Shown here in pieces: positions 14,680 to 23,647 of a DNA stretch of 64,000 nt. The DNA is from a bacterium C-53. Its GTDB lineage: Bacteria > Bacillota > Clostridia > Lachnospirales > Lachnospiraceae. The position numbers were made by a program, and so were the translations under genes. Location of the stretch: contig RAZD01000001.1 of NCBI GenBank assembly GCA_003612525.1, positions 1 through 64,000 of the forward strand, in the 5' to 3' direction. Below the pieces are notes generated by a model that was given only the letters and a program-made list of their open reading frames with translations, ran no database searches and was not told where the DNA came from. Each line of letters starts with the position of its first letter. Position 1 is the first letter of the stretch.

Positions 14680-17223
14680 TCATCCTTCCGCCTCTCTGAG
14701 CCGTTCAACAATGCTCTGTTTCTCCACCGCCGACAACACCGGAAGAGGCAGGATACATCCTGTCAGAACCAGAACCGGAACCGTCAAAATGAGAGGCAGG
14801 ATTGTAAACTGATAGGAAAAAAACCACAGATTTCCGGCCAGCGGTTTCACCACAAAGATCGACAGGATAACACCCAGCGCCAGCGCCGCAGCGCCTGATG
14901 CCGCTGTGTAACAAAGTCCCTCAATAACCAGCATTTTTTTCAGCTGGCCGGATGTCATGCCGACAGACCGGAGCATAGCAAATTCGCGCCGTCTCGTGAG
15001 AATGCTTGTAAGCATGGCATTCACAAAATTCAAAACACCGATCAGCCCTATGATAAAACTCAAAACGCCGCCAACCATGAGAACCATGTTTTTCGTGCCT
15101 TCAAATTCTGCCGCCCTGGTTAATTTTGAGCTGTAATTCATGACAGGCTCCACATTCTGTGTATATTGATCCAGAAATATATCTACGGCCGCTTCCTCAT
15201 CATCATTGACATTAAACACATAACTCATAACGCCTGGAACTTCAACCATCCTCTTATATACCTCTGCCGGCATGTAAAATGCATAATCATACCATACGCC
15301 ACAGGAATTTGTATAGTAATCAATCCCAACCTTCGCCATCACTTCATATTCATATGTTTCATATTCCCTGTCCGCTTTCTCCAATGTGCCTTTATAATTA
15401 TGAAGCACAACTTTATCGCCTATATCATAATTTGAAGTCTCCCACAGAGGCTCCTGATGGTCATCGAGCGGAACACCTTCCAGAATATATTTCCCGGTTT
15501 TGAGCTTTTCCATATCAATCTCACCTTCCAGAACATCCAGCCGCTCCAAAGGCAAGTCCTCAAGACCGTACACGGCGCAAAACAGGTTTCCGAACTCATC
15601 CTCCCCCGCACGCCCCCTATTCTCTGGCGTCACTTCCACACGCAGCGCCTCCTCATTCCTTATATTTGCATACAACCGTCCGCCTTCTTCAAAACCAGGC
15701 TGCTGTTTCACTGTTTCGATCATCTGTTCTGACAGACTGTTGTCAGGACCGCTGTAATTATAATTAAAATAATCCGCATGTGCGATCAGAAAATCCGTGT
15801 CCACAAACTTTGACAGAAACTTATCCATATCAAAGCCGAGGCTTAACGTATAGACCACATCAAATAATACAAGGCTCAGCGACATAGACAGTATAACAAG
15901 AACCGTCCGTCTCTTATTCCGTCCCAGATTCGCAGCCGCCATTCCCGCCGGCTTCGCACCATGCCTTGCCTTGCGTGTCTTCTTTTTCACAGGAGCGCTG
16001 TCCGTGTAGCGTACTGCTTCAACGGGAGAAACTCTCGACGCTATACGTCCCGGCTTCGCTGCACTGATAATTACTGTAATTAACGCGAAAAATGCACTTC
16101 CCACAAAAATATACGGATTTGCAGTCGTCGTATAACTGTCAGTCACATAGATGCTTGCTCTCATGATCAGCGGAACCATACCAACACCGATCAGATATCC
16201 CAGAACCAGCCCCGCCGGTATCCCAATAGCCGATAAAATAACTGCCTGATGACGGATAATGCGCCTGATCTGTCTGCCGGTGGTTCCTATTGTCTTTAAA
16301 AGACCGTAAAAGCGAATGTCACGGATAACAGAAATCTGAAAAATATTGTAAATAATAAGATAACCGGTAAACATAATCAGGAACAGCGCTGAAGCCACTC
16401 CCACAACAGTGGAAACATCCAGATCAAAACCGGACGACATATAAGACCAGTTAAGATTAGATAGTATATAATTTGAAGCATTCTTATCATTTGAATACCC
16501 GCTTTCCATAATAACCCTGCTCAATTTCTTTTCCAGTTCAAAAGAATTGTCAAACATAATATAGCTGTTGATAACACCCGTCAGTTCACTGCTTTGTTTG
16601 TAATCATTGTAAAGCTCATCAATATGCGCATCCACATAAGCGCGTGAACCGACTATGAGCGATACATTAAATGCCGGATCCGCTTCCCACCAGCCCGCAA
16701 GAACAAAATCACGCTCCACTTCATTCCCGTGTATAGTAAGATTTAATGTAACCGGCGCGCCGATCTCCTGCCTGAGTCCCATCATACGAATTGCCTTTGT
16801 ATCCATAATGATTTCATTTTCCGCCTCCGGTTTATGCCCCTGCTCCGGTTCACAAAAGCCAAGCCGCATTGCTGTATCATCCATATAATAAAACTCTGCG
16901 CGGCGCTTTATGAATTCCTCATTATTCACGGTATCTGAAAGTACTCTGTTATAGGAAATGTCTTTGATGAGTTCATGGTCCTTTATATTTTCATACTCCT
17001 CATCGGTAATATACTTTAATACCGCCATACCGTCGCCGCCTGCCATCCGCATGGTCTGACGCTGTACATTTTCAACAATGCCGCTTCCAACGGTAAACAG
17101 AACCGTAAATAATATAGTCGTCAACGCGATTGCCAGTACTGCAATAATGTTTCTTGACCGGCTTGACCGGAAACTTCTCTGTGCCAGACGGCGTACGGCC
17201 TTCCTGCTGTTCACTTTAAACAT
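14680..17223 (-). CDS. FtsX-type ABC permease, peptide-defence class
   Basis: 847 residues with an N-terminal membrane helix, a large extracellular region, three helices near 270-420 (FtsX domain), a fourth helix near 460, a second large extracellular region and three C-terminal helices (second FtsX domain, RRREFAMLRSVGMTSGQLKKML). This two-FtsX layout is that of MacB/BceB-like exporters that remove peptide antibiotics. The ATG at 17223 overlaps the ATPase stop by 8 bp and has AGGTGA before it; the frame stays open further upstream inside the ATPase gene. Confidence 0.83.
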   Translation of the reverse strand: MFKVNSRKAVRRLAQRSFRSSRSRNIIAVLAIALTTILFTVLFTVGSGIVENVQRQTMRMAGGDGMAVLKYITDEEYENIKDHELIKDISYNRVLSDTVNNEEFIKRRAEFYYMDDTAMRLGFCEPEQGHKPEAENEIIMDTKAIRMMGLRQEIGAPVTLNLTIHGNEVERDFVLAGWWEADPAFNVSLIVGSRAYVDAHIDELYNDYKQSSELTGVINSYIMFDNSFELEKKLSRVIMESGYSNDKNASNYILSNLNWSYMSSGFDLDVSTVVGVASALFLIMFTGYLIIYNIFQISVIRDIRFYGLLKTIGTTGRQIRRIIRHQAVILSAIGIPAGLVLGYLIGVGMVPLIMRASIYVTDSYTTTANPYIFVGSAFFALITVIISAAKPGRIASRVSPVEAVRYTDSAPVKKKTRKARHGAKPAGMAAANLGRNKRRTVLVILSMSLSLVLFDVVYTLSLGFDMDKFLSKFVDTDFLIAHADYFNYNYSGPDNSLSEQMIETVKQQPGFEEGGRLYANIRNEEALRVEVTPENRGRAGEDEFGNLFCAVYGLEDLPLERLDVLEGEIDMEKLKTGKYILEGVPLDDHQEPLWETSNYDIGDKVVLHNYKGTLEKADREYETYEYEVMAKVGIDYYTNSCGVWYDYAFYMPAEVYKRMVEVPGVMSYVFNVNDDEEAAVDIFLDQYTQNVEPVMNYSSKLTRAAEFEGTKNMVLMVGGVLSFIIGLIGVLNFVNAMLTSILTRRREFAMLRSVGMTSGQLKKMLVIEGLCYTAASGAAALALGVILSIFVVKPLAGNLWFFSYQFTILPLILTVPVLVLTGCILPLPVLSAVEKQSIVERLREAEG

Positions 17224-17893
17224 TGTGATCACCTGCGATTCTGCCGTCTTCGATGCGGATGATACGGTCCGCCATCTGTGCAATTTCTTCGTTATGGGTA
17301 ATCATCACGATAGTCTGTGAAAATCGCTGGCTCGTCATTTTCAATAATCCCATCACGTCAAGACTTGTCTTGCTGTCAAGATTTCCGGTCGGCTCATCGG
17401 CAAGAATAATGGCAGGTTTTGCCGCAAGCGCACGTGCAATCGCAACCCTCTGCTGTTGTCCGCCCGACAGATTATTTGAAAGATTCGTAAGTTTCTCCGA
17501 CAGCCCCAGCGACTGAATAATGCTGTTAATATATCCGGAATCCGGCTCATTTCCATCCAGTTCAATCGGAAGCACGATATTCTCATATACATTGAGCACC
17601 GGAACAAGATTGTAATTCTGAAACACAAATCCAATCTTTCTGCGCCGGAATATCGTTCGCTCTTCCTCCTTCAGCGAAAAAATATCCTTCCCGTCCACGT
17701 CCACCGTGCCCGACGTCGGCCGGTCAAGACCGCCCAGCATATGAAGCAGCGTCGATTTTCCGCTCCCTGACGTCCCCACAATTGCGGCAAATTCTCCTTT
17801 TTCTACAGTGAGACTGACTCCGTCAAGCGCATGTACTTCATTTTCACCGCTTCCGTATACTTTTGTAAGATTCGATGTAGATAATATTGTCAT
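17216..17893 (-). CDS. ABC transporter ATPase, MacB/LolD class
   Basis: 225 residues with Walker A (GTSGSGKST), Q loop (VFQNYNLVP), signature LSGGQQQR, Walker B with ILADEPTGNLD and the switch His (MITHNEEIA). It powers the FtsX permease encoded immediately downstream. GGAGGACAAGT precedes the ATG. It is separated from the kinase gene by a 170-bp gap that holds its own promoter. Confidence 0.92.
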   Translation of the reverse strand: MTILSTSNLTKVYGSGENEVHALDGVSLTVEKGEFAAIVGTSGSGKSTLLHMLGGLDRPTSGTVDVDGKDIFSLKEEERTIFRRRKIGFVFQNYNLVPVLNVYENIVLPIELDGNEPDSGYINSIIQSLGLSEKLTNLSNNLSGGQQQRVAIARALAAKPAIILADEPTGNLDSKTSLDVMGLLKMTSQRFSQTIVMITHNEEIAQMADRIIRIEDGRIAGDHNV

Positions 17894-17965
17894 ACTTGTC
17901 CTCCATTTCTTCGATCATACTTTTTCCGGTATGAGACTGAAAACGTCTTTCGAAGTTCTTTTCAT

Positions 17966-17999
17966 ACTATATCACATGAATCTTTCCACATTCTTTCCA
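17966..17999 (-). promoter_or_regulatory. ABC promoter with response-regulator direct repeat
   Basis: On the minus strand TGGAAAGAATG and TGGAAAGATTC (17979-17999) form a direct repeat with an 11-bp period, and TATAGT (17966-17971) is a -10 box about 8 bp downstream. No good -35 box is seen, so the promoter probably needs the OmpR-type regulator encoded by the next gene set. Confidence 0.6.
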
Positions 18000-18062
18000 T
18001 GAAAAATGAATTCTGACAGTTGTGTAAGAATTGCGCTTCCATCCATAATCTTCAGACGCATA

Positions 18063-18959
18063 CTACCTCACTGCCGGCAGATAAACAGAAAAGACAGAAC
18101 CTTTTCCGTATTCAGAATCTGCTTTTATATATCCATTTTCCAGCATAATAATTTCGCGGGTAAGGTAAAGGCCGATTCCAACGCCTCCTTTATCGCTTAC
18201 GTTCTGTGAACGGTAAAAACGTGAGAAAATTTTTGACTGCTCTTCTTTGTCAATTCCAATTCCGGTATCGGATATTTTAATGCAGACAAACATTTCGTAT
18301 TTTTTCACACTCAGTTTAATCTTCCCCTTTTCCGTATATTTCACTGCATTATCCAGGATATTGCAGAGCGCTTCTTCTGTCCACTTCCTGTCAAATACCG
18401 CTCTGGCATCTGTCTTTTCGAGTTCAATCAGCAGCCCTTTTTCAAGAGCCGGCGTCATCATCTGAGAATAAATCTGCTCAAGCATCGGCATTATATCTCC
18501 TTTTACCGGATGAAGCGTCAAAATCCCGGTCTCAAGACGCGAAAGCTTAACAAGCGACACAATCAGAAAATCCAGTTTATTTGCCTGCACGTTCAGATGC
18601 TCAACATAAGAAAGCGCTTCTTTGGGAAGCGCCTCTTCACACAAGAGTTCCGAATAAAGCAGGATATTTGCAATTGGTGTCTTTGTCTGATGTGATATAT
18701 CCGCCACAAGCGTCTTGATCTTATTTTTTTCCTCCAGGGCATTTCTTGCCGACACTTCAGATGCAGTGAGATACTTCCATAATTTGTTCTCCGTCGCCGA
18801 CATCAGCGATTCGTCAAAAACGCTTTCTGTAAAAGACCCATCGGCTGCACAGTCAATCATTTTGTTCAGTTTTTTGATAAGATTTCTTGCATTGATACGG
18901 CAATAAAAAGCATAAAGAAGAACCGCGACAACTATAACACCACAAACTACAATCTCCAT
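18063..18959 (-). CDS. Sensor histidine kinase of the ABC cassette
   Basis: 298 residues with a single N-terminal membrane helix (residues 3-20) and almost no extracellular part, a HisKA box with His90 (ISHQTKTPIAN), and an HATPase domain (NILDNAVKYT, DTGIGI, GVGIGLYL). Kinases without a sensing domain beside FtsX-type exporters usually sense through the transporter, as BceS does. The ATG directly follows the response-regulator stop, with GGAGAGAG before it. Confidence 0.87.
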   Translation of the reverse strand: MEIVVCGVIVVAVLLYAFYCRINARNLIKKLNKMIDCAADGSFTESVFDESLMSATENKLWKYLTASEVSARNALEEKNKIKTLVADISHQTKTPIANILLYSELLCEEALPKEALSYVEHLNVQANKLDFLIVSLVKLSRLETGILTLHPVKGDIMPMLEQIYSQMMTPALEKGLLIELEKTDARAVFDRKWTEEALCNILDNAVKYTEKGKIKLSVKKYEMFVCIKISDTGIGIDKEEQSKIFSRFYRSQNVSDKGGVGIGLYLTREIIMLENGYIKADSEYGKGSVFSVYLPAVR

Positions 18960-18960
18960 T

Positions 18961-19653
18961 TCACTCTCTCCATTCATACCCAATACCATACACGGTCCGG
19001 ATAATATCCTGCGCATTTAACTTGTCCCGAAGCCTTTTCACAGTAACAGACAATGTGTTTTCATCCACATACTCCGCGCCGTCCGTCCAGACCCGGTCAA
19101 TCAGATAGGAACGTTTCAACGTGCTTCCCCTGTTCTCCACCAGAATGCGAAGAAGCTTCTGTTCCGTCTTGCTAAGCTCCACAAACATATTGCCATAAGA
19201 AAATTCCATACGTTCAAAATCAAATGTATACCTGCCTGTCTGCACCGGATGCGGTTCTATTGCCGATGCATGTTTTCTGAGCTGTGCATGGACCCGTGCG
19301 CGGAGCACGGCGAGACTGAATGGTTTTGTCACATAATCATCAGCGCCTGCCTCAAGCCCCACTACTACGTCCGCCTCCATATCATTTGCCGTCAGCATAA
19401 TGACAGGAACAGAACTTTTATCTTTTATTTCTTTCAGAAAATCAAGGCCGCTCCCATCCGGAAGGTTAATATCCAGCAGGATAAGATCGAAACAGCTTTC
19501 CGAAAGAATCGCACGCGCTTTTCTTAAGTTTCCACAGCTTTCCGTACCGCATGTGTCGGAGGAAAGCGCTCTGCATAAGCCTCCGGCAAGGGTCGTATCA
19601 TCTTCTATAATCAATATCTTATGGTTCGGCATCCTATTTTCGCTCCGCGTCAT
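18961..19653 (-). CDS. OmpR-family response regulator of the ABC cassette
   Basis: 230 residues: receiver domain with the EDD pocket, phosphoacceptor Asp61 (LILLDINLPDGSG) and Lys (VTKPF), then a winged-helix domain ending TVYGIGYEW. The first Met is kept (AGGAG ten bases upstream), but a second Met seven codons on (MPNHKILIIEDD) matches the usual family start. It likely binds the 11-bp repeat at 17979-17999 to switch on the exporter. Confidence 0.88.
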   Translation of the reverse strand: MTRSENRMPNHKILIIEDDTTLAGGLCRALSSDTCGTESCGNLRKARAILSESCFDLILLDINLPDGSGLDFLKEIKDKSSVPVIMLTANDMEADVVVGLEAGADDYVTKPFSLAVLRARVHAQLRKHASAIEPHPVQTGRYTFDFERMEFSYGNMFVELSKTEQKLLRILVENRGSTLKRSYLIDRVWTDGAEYVDENTLSVTVKRLRDKLNAQDIIRTVYGIGYEWRE

Positions 19654-19734
19654 CCGCTGTTTTCTCCTCTTCTATCCGGCATAATTTATCCAGTAGTTTT
19701 CCCATTCCTGCAAATTTCATCTTATGGTTTTTCA

Positions 19735-19774
19735 CAGCCGTAATTGATATTTCCATAAACATCAATTACGGCTG
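19735..19774. other. 14-bp perfect stem-loop without T run
   Basis: CAGCCGTAATTGAT (19735-19748) and ATCAATTACGGCTG (19761-19774) are perfectly complementary with a 12-nt loop, between the convergent ends... of the pdaB 3' part and the start of the response-regulator unit. No poly-T follows on either strand, so it may be a processing or pausing element for the deacetylase mRNA. Confidence 0.55.
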
Positions 19775-19789
19775 ACAGGATCCGATCGG

Positions 19790-20286
19790 TCAGTCAGGTA
19801 TCTGTCTGCCCTCATGGTCCATATGATATTTGTCTTTGTATATTAATTTGGAAACCGGTACAACCTGATAACCTTTTTCTTCAAGCGTCGTGAGCATGAC
19901 ATCCAGCGCCTGCGCAGTATACTTAGCCCCGTTATGGCACAGGATTATGCTGCCGTTTCCAAGATGTTTATGTTGTGTCACGGTCTGTATGATGGAATCA
20001 ACCCCATAGTCTTTCCAGTCCAGACTGTCTACATCCCACTGCACTGTATAATATCCGCACTTACGCGCACCATCGACCACATTATTTGCATAATCTCCAT
20101 ATGGCGGGCGGAACAGGAACATATCGTATCCTGTAAGCTCCTTTACTTTATTATGTACCGCCATCAGTTCCGATTCAATTTCGGCGTCGGAAAGCTGCGG
20201 CATATTCTTATGGTTTTCGGAATGATTGCCCAGATCATGGCCTGCCTCATAGATTGCCTTCACATCGTCCGGGTAACTTTCCACCC
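19790..20286 (-). pseudogene. pdaB: 3' part of split PdaB-like polysaccharide deacetylase
   Basis: The C-terminal two thirds of a NodB-fold deacetylase of the PdaB group: metal-binding HSENH (in GHDLGNHSENH), RPPYGDYANN, WDVDSLDWKD and ILCHN. The N-terminal Asp motif is missing and is found 8.5 kb away at 28747-29042. Joining the two at the shared GGGT core gives codons GGA GGG TGG GTG GAA AGT TAC and a 262-residue protein in frame, close to the 254 residues of B. subtilis PdaB. As it stands this half has no start signal of its own and should be inactive. Confidence 0.88.
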
Positions 20287-21857
20287 CGGCAAATAGGCAT
20301 ATCGTAACAAAATTTTTTCCTGTTTTTGTCGTACTCAGCGGATATAAATTTCATACTTTTCAGAAAATCAAGATACACATCAAGCCTGTTTCCATACACC
20401 TTCATCTGTTCAATGTGAGAGCACATTAATGGAACGCTGATTCCGTTCTCTTCTTCGTTCTCAAACAGCTCTCTTACCTTGTTTAACCGTTTAAACAGTT
20501 CTTCATTTGGGCTTTCACATTTCTCTCGTGCAATCTCCTTTTCGGAGAGCATATGAATCTGGTTTGTGATATCTTCTGTTTTTGAAGCATACTCCGCCTT
20601 TGTGATTGTGCCATCTAAGAGATAATCCAGAAGCATGTCTTTCCGCCGATCTAATTTTTCCTTCTGAGACTGGATACTTTCTAAGTCCGTTTTAGTACTC
20701 GTACCGGATAAACCAGTATAAATTTTATGAATCGCATTGCTTAATACTTCTTCTCTTTTTTCATTTGCAACAAGCGTATTCCCCAGTCTTTCTATCAACG
20801 ATAAAATTTCATCTTCCTTCAAATTAAGCGATGCGCACTTCATGCCTGTCTTTTCTCTCACTTTCCCGGACCGCGAACCTTCGCTGCAATACCAATAAAT
20901 GGCACTTGTTCTTTTGTTTCTCCAATACTTGGAACCACATTCACCGCATATAATTTTCGATGATAATATAGTATTACCTTTATTCACTCCTACATTATGT
21001 GTTCGATCTGTAGTTTTTCTACCGTTTAGTTGTTTATTTGCCTTTTCCCATAAATCGAAATCTATCATTTGCGGCACTAAACTTTCCCGATAAATCCATT
21101 CACTTTCAGGATTCTTCAGAAGCCTTTTTGATTCAAAATCAAAATGCTCCTTATTCATAACAACAATCCCTTTATAAAGTGGGTTTTTCACAATATCACG
21201 TATCGTATTTTCTGATAATGTTTTACCGTTGCTGTTCCTTACGCCTTGTTCTCTCAATATTCTGGACACTACCCGCCCGCCAAAACCATCCGCAAACAAT
21301 TGGTATATCTGCGTTACAATCTCCGCTTCCTTTTCATCTATTATGATCTCGCCATTTATATTCTTAAATCCCCATGTACGGTTTGTGATAATAGGCTTTC
21401 CTCTCTCTTGTCTGCGTTTCTTTGCAGCATTCCCCTTCTTACTCAAATCACGACTGTACTCTTCTGCCATCATAGCCTTTATGCCGAATATAAACTTATC
21501 TTTCGGGTCAAAGAAAGCATCCTCTAAATACAAATACAATCTCTTCTGATTTTGGACTATATCGTTCAGGAATATGTACCAATCCATTGTATTCCTCTGT
21601 AATCTTGACTGGTCTTTTGCTACAATAATATCAAATTTATCTCTCTTTATGTCGTCAAGCATTCTCATATATTCACTTCTCTTCTTTGCCTGCGTACCTG
21701 TAATCCCTTTGTCTATGTATTCATCCGTTAAGACCCAGCCTCTGTTCCTGATAATCTCGCGGTTTTCATCAATTTGTTTTTCAATGGCGTTTAACTGCTT
21801 TTCTTCCTCCGTACTCACCCTTGCATAAAATACGGCCCTTAATTCTTTATTCTCCAT
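20247..21857 (-). CDS. Large serine recombinase of the inserted element
   Basis: 536 residues: resolvase catalytic domain with nucleophile Ser15 (YARVSTEEE), a Recombinase domain around residues 165-270, a zinc ribbon (CGECGSKYW, later YWYC and KCASL) and a C-terminal coiled coil. It would perform site-specific integration and excision of the element. GGGGAG lies before the ATG. The last residues, from the att core on (GGKLPGRCEGNL), are encoded by the pdaB half in another frame, so the end of the protein changes when the element circularises. Confidence 0.92.
   Translation of the reverse strand: MENKELRAVFYARVSTEEEKQLNAIEKQIDENREIIRNRGWVLTDEYIDKGITGTQAKKRSEYMRMLDDIKRDKFDIIVAKDQSRLQRNTMDWYIFLNDIVQNQKRLYLYLEDAFFDPKDKFIFGIKAMMAEEYSRDLSKKGNAAKKRRQERGKPIITNRTWGFKNINGEIIIDEKEAEIVTQIYQLFADGFGGRVVSRILREQGVRNSNGKTLSENTIRDIVKNPLYKGIVVMNKEHFDFESKRLLKNPESEWIYRESLVPQMIDFDLWEKANKQLNGRKTTDRTHNVGVNKGNTILSSKIICGECGSKYWRNKRTSAIYWYCSEGSRSGKVREKTGMKCASLNLKEDEILSLIERLGNTLVANEKREEVLSNAIHKIYTGLSGTSTKTDLESIQSQKEKLDRRKDMLLDYLLDGTITKAEYASKTEDITNQIHMLSEKEIAREKCESPNEELFKRLNKVRELFENEEENGISVPLMCSHIEQMKVYGNRLDVYLDFLKSMKFISAEYDKNRKKFCYDMPICRGGKLPGRCEGNL
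20270..20310. other. Left attachment site
   Basis: The core reads GGGT on the minus strand at 20283-20286. Moving into the element on the plus strand the arm is GGCAAATAGGCATAT, which resembles the arm at the other end. Confidence 0.75.
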
Positions 21858-22000
21858 AACTCTTCTCCCCAGCTATATTTATGCAAGACTGTATCATATT
21901 CTTCCTTCGTAATTATATCATGCATCCTCATGACTTCCAATAAATATGTAAGAACTGCCTGTTCATCCGTCTCTGAAATATTGGTCAATTCTTCCTTCAC
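21839..22000 (-). CDS. 53-residue protein upstream of the recombinase
   Basis: GTG start with GAGGAG six bases upstream, VKEELTNISETDEQAVLTYL at the start, then LEVMRMHDIITKEEYDTVLHK; acidic and helical. Its last 19 bp overlap the recombinase start, so translation is coupled. The frame is open for about 35 more codons upstream (NYGRPFRIDKTDLAEYI), which looks like the tail of an excisionase-type HTH protein, possibly a decayed gene. A small partner preceding a large serine recombinase is common; a role in directing excision is a guess. Confidence 0.55.
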   Translation of the reverse strand: MKEELTNISETDEQAVLTYLLEVMRMHDIITKEEYDTVLHKYSWGEELWRIKN

Positions 22001-22070
22001 GAATGGCTCCTCACTTGGAAAAGAATTATTATAAATATATTCAGCTAAATCTGTTTTATCAATACGAAAA

Positions 22071-22094
22071 GGACGGCCATAATTTCAGCCGTCC
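22071..22094 (-). terminator. Terminator of the element's ABC operon
   Basis: GGACGGC and GCCGTCC pair around a 10-nt loop; on the minus strand TTTTC follows. It sits 38 bp after the last permease gene. Confidence 0.7.
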
Positions 22095-22131
22095 CGCTTC
22101 CGTCTGTAGTCAACGAGTTATTTCCTTTCAT

Positions 22132-22896
22132 TTATCTCATTTCTTTTTTTCCAAAACGTGTTACCGCCACTGTAAATACCAATGCAAAAATCAGAACTGC
22201 ACATGGCAAAAATGGGAACGGGTGAAAACCGGCACTAACGCCCCCTGCCGTGAAGTCATGCAGAGAACAGGAAACCAAATAACCGCTATAACAATAAGGA
22301 TAAACAACCCAAAGCGGTGTATTTGCTACGAATACGCCAGGGATAACAAGAAGCAGATTTAAACCGACGGATAGCAGCGGCTTTTCAAATAGTACCGTAA
22401 TCGCCCACATTATCGCCACACTGGGGAGCATGGTAAGGAATAAACCGACGCACCACTTCAACAAATACATGACCGGCAGCGCTTCTGTAATTCCTGTAGT
22501 ATTCGTTGCGATCAACCCTGCTATCACAAAAACAGCAAGAAAAACAACCATTTCCATAATTAAATAAAATAATAGTATGCAAAATTTCGCTGCTGAAAGG
22601 GCGCAGCGGCTAACGGGCAGAGCTAACATTTTCAAAATTCCGTTGTTTTCTGTTTCCCGTCCCGCAATCATCACACATACAACAATCATGCTGAACGGAA
22701 GCAGATAATAGGCATAAACCAGTGCGCTCTGAATGAACATAGCCGCCCATACGTTTGTATATTCTGGCGAAAAATAACTTCGCAGGTTTGCCACTCCGGA
22801 AGTCACGACCAACAGTGGAGCTATGAAAATCAGGGGTATCATTTTACTCCGTTTGACTTTTATCCACTCAATCTTAAGTAGTTCTAAAAAGCTCAT
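22132..22896 (-). CDS. ABC-2 permease, LanG-like
   Basis: 254 residues with six predicted membrane helices, the layout of ABC-2/lantibiotic-immunity permeases such as MutG/EpiG. GRETENNGILKMLALPVSR matches the conserved coupling region of this class. Start 22896 follows GGAGGTGCGCGAT, 14 bases after the preceding permease stop; the longer frame lies within that gene. It is the last gene of the exporter operon. Confidence 0.75.
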   Translation of the reverse strand: MSFLELLKIEWIKVKRSKMIPLIFIAPLLVVTSGVANLRSYFSPEYTNVWAAMFIQSALVYAYYLLPFSMIVVCVMIAGRETENNGILKMLALPVSRCALSAAKFCILLFYLIMEMVVFLAVFVIAGLIATNTTGITEALPVMYLLKWCVGLFLTMLPSVAIMWAITVLFEKPLLSVGLNLLLVIPGVFVANTPLWVVYPYCYSGYLVSCSLHDFTAGGVSAGFHPFPFLPCAVLIFALVFTVAVTRFGKKEMR

Positions 22897-22909
22897 ATCG
22901 CGCACCTCC

Positions 22910-23647
22910 TTATTCGCAGCGTAGATTCTTAGCAGTCCATAATCCGGCAAAAAGGAAAATGACTGTTTCAACCAGCGAGAGAATTACAACTATAATATCC
23001 GGCTGTGCGCTCATTGCAACAGCGGGTTTTAACATAACCACAAAGGGGTGCACGCAAAACAACGTGTTATTCGACGCAGCCAATGCCATACCGCTTAAAA
23101 ATCCCGCAACACCGGCGCCAAGCGGCACCCACATATTTTGAACGCGGGAAGATACGAAGATCATAAGAGATAATACAGGCATTGACGTTATAAATGAATA
23201 TCCGGCAAAAGACAACAGCGTCCGAAACTTAAATGTGCCCTGCGGTAAATCTGTCAGGCCAATTTTCATAAGTGCTAAATTCTGAAAAACGATTACAAGC
23301 AAGAGCATTATAGTCAAAATCAAAAATTTGCAAAAATACATAACCGGAACGCTCATAGGGAGCATATACATTTTCTTAACGGCACCTCCCTTAAATTCCA
23401 TATTGTAAATTATACAAGCGGCGACTATGATACCGAACATATTCAAAACCATAATCATGCCATACAACTGTGTAAGCAGCACGTCCATAGGAGCCAACGG
23501 CAGATTTAAAAGAGTATCCTTTCGCACAAGAAAAAAGACAAAGGCGTATGCCGCCCCAAAAGTACCGACTGCAAGCATTAACGGAATAACACCTGTTCGC
23601 TTTTCTTTTCTAAGCTCGATTGTAAATGTCCTCATAGTACTATTCAT
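22910..23647 (-). CDS. ABC-2 permease, LanE-like
   Basis: 245 residues with six membrane helices and the coupling segment MEFKGGAVKKMYMLPMSVP. It resembles EpiE/MutE-type permeases that pair with a second permease and a LanF ATPase to expel lantibiotics from the membrane. Its ATG overlaps the ATPase stop (ATGA), and GAGGG precedes it. Confidence 0.75.
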   Translation of the reverse strand: MNSTMRTFTIELRKEKRTGVIPLMLAVGTFGAAYAFVFFLVRKDTLLNLPLAPMDVLLTQLYGMIMVLNMFGIIVAACIIYNMEFKGGAVKKMYMLPMSVPVMYFCKFLILTIMLLLVIVFQNLALMKIGLTDLPQGTFKFRTLLSFAGYSFITSMPVLSLMIFVSSRVQNMWVPLGAGVAGFLSGMALAASNNTLFCVHPFVVMLKPAVAMSAQPDIIVVILSLVETVIFLFAGLWTAKNLRCE

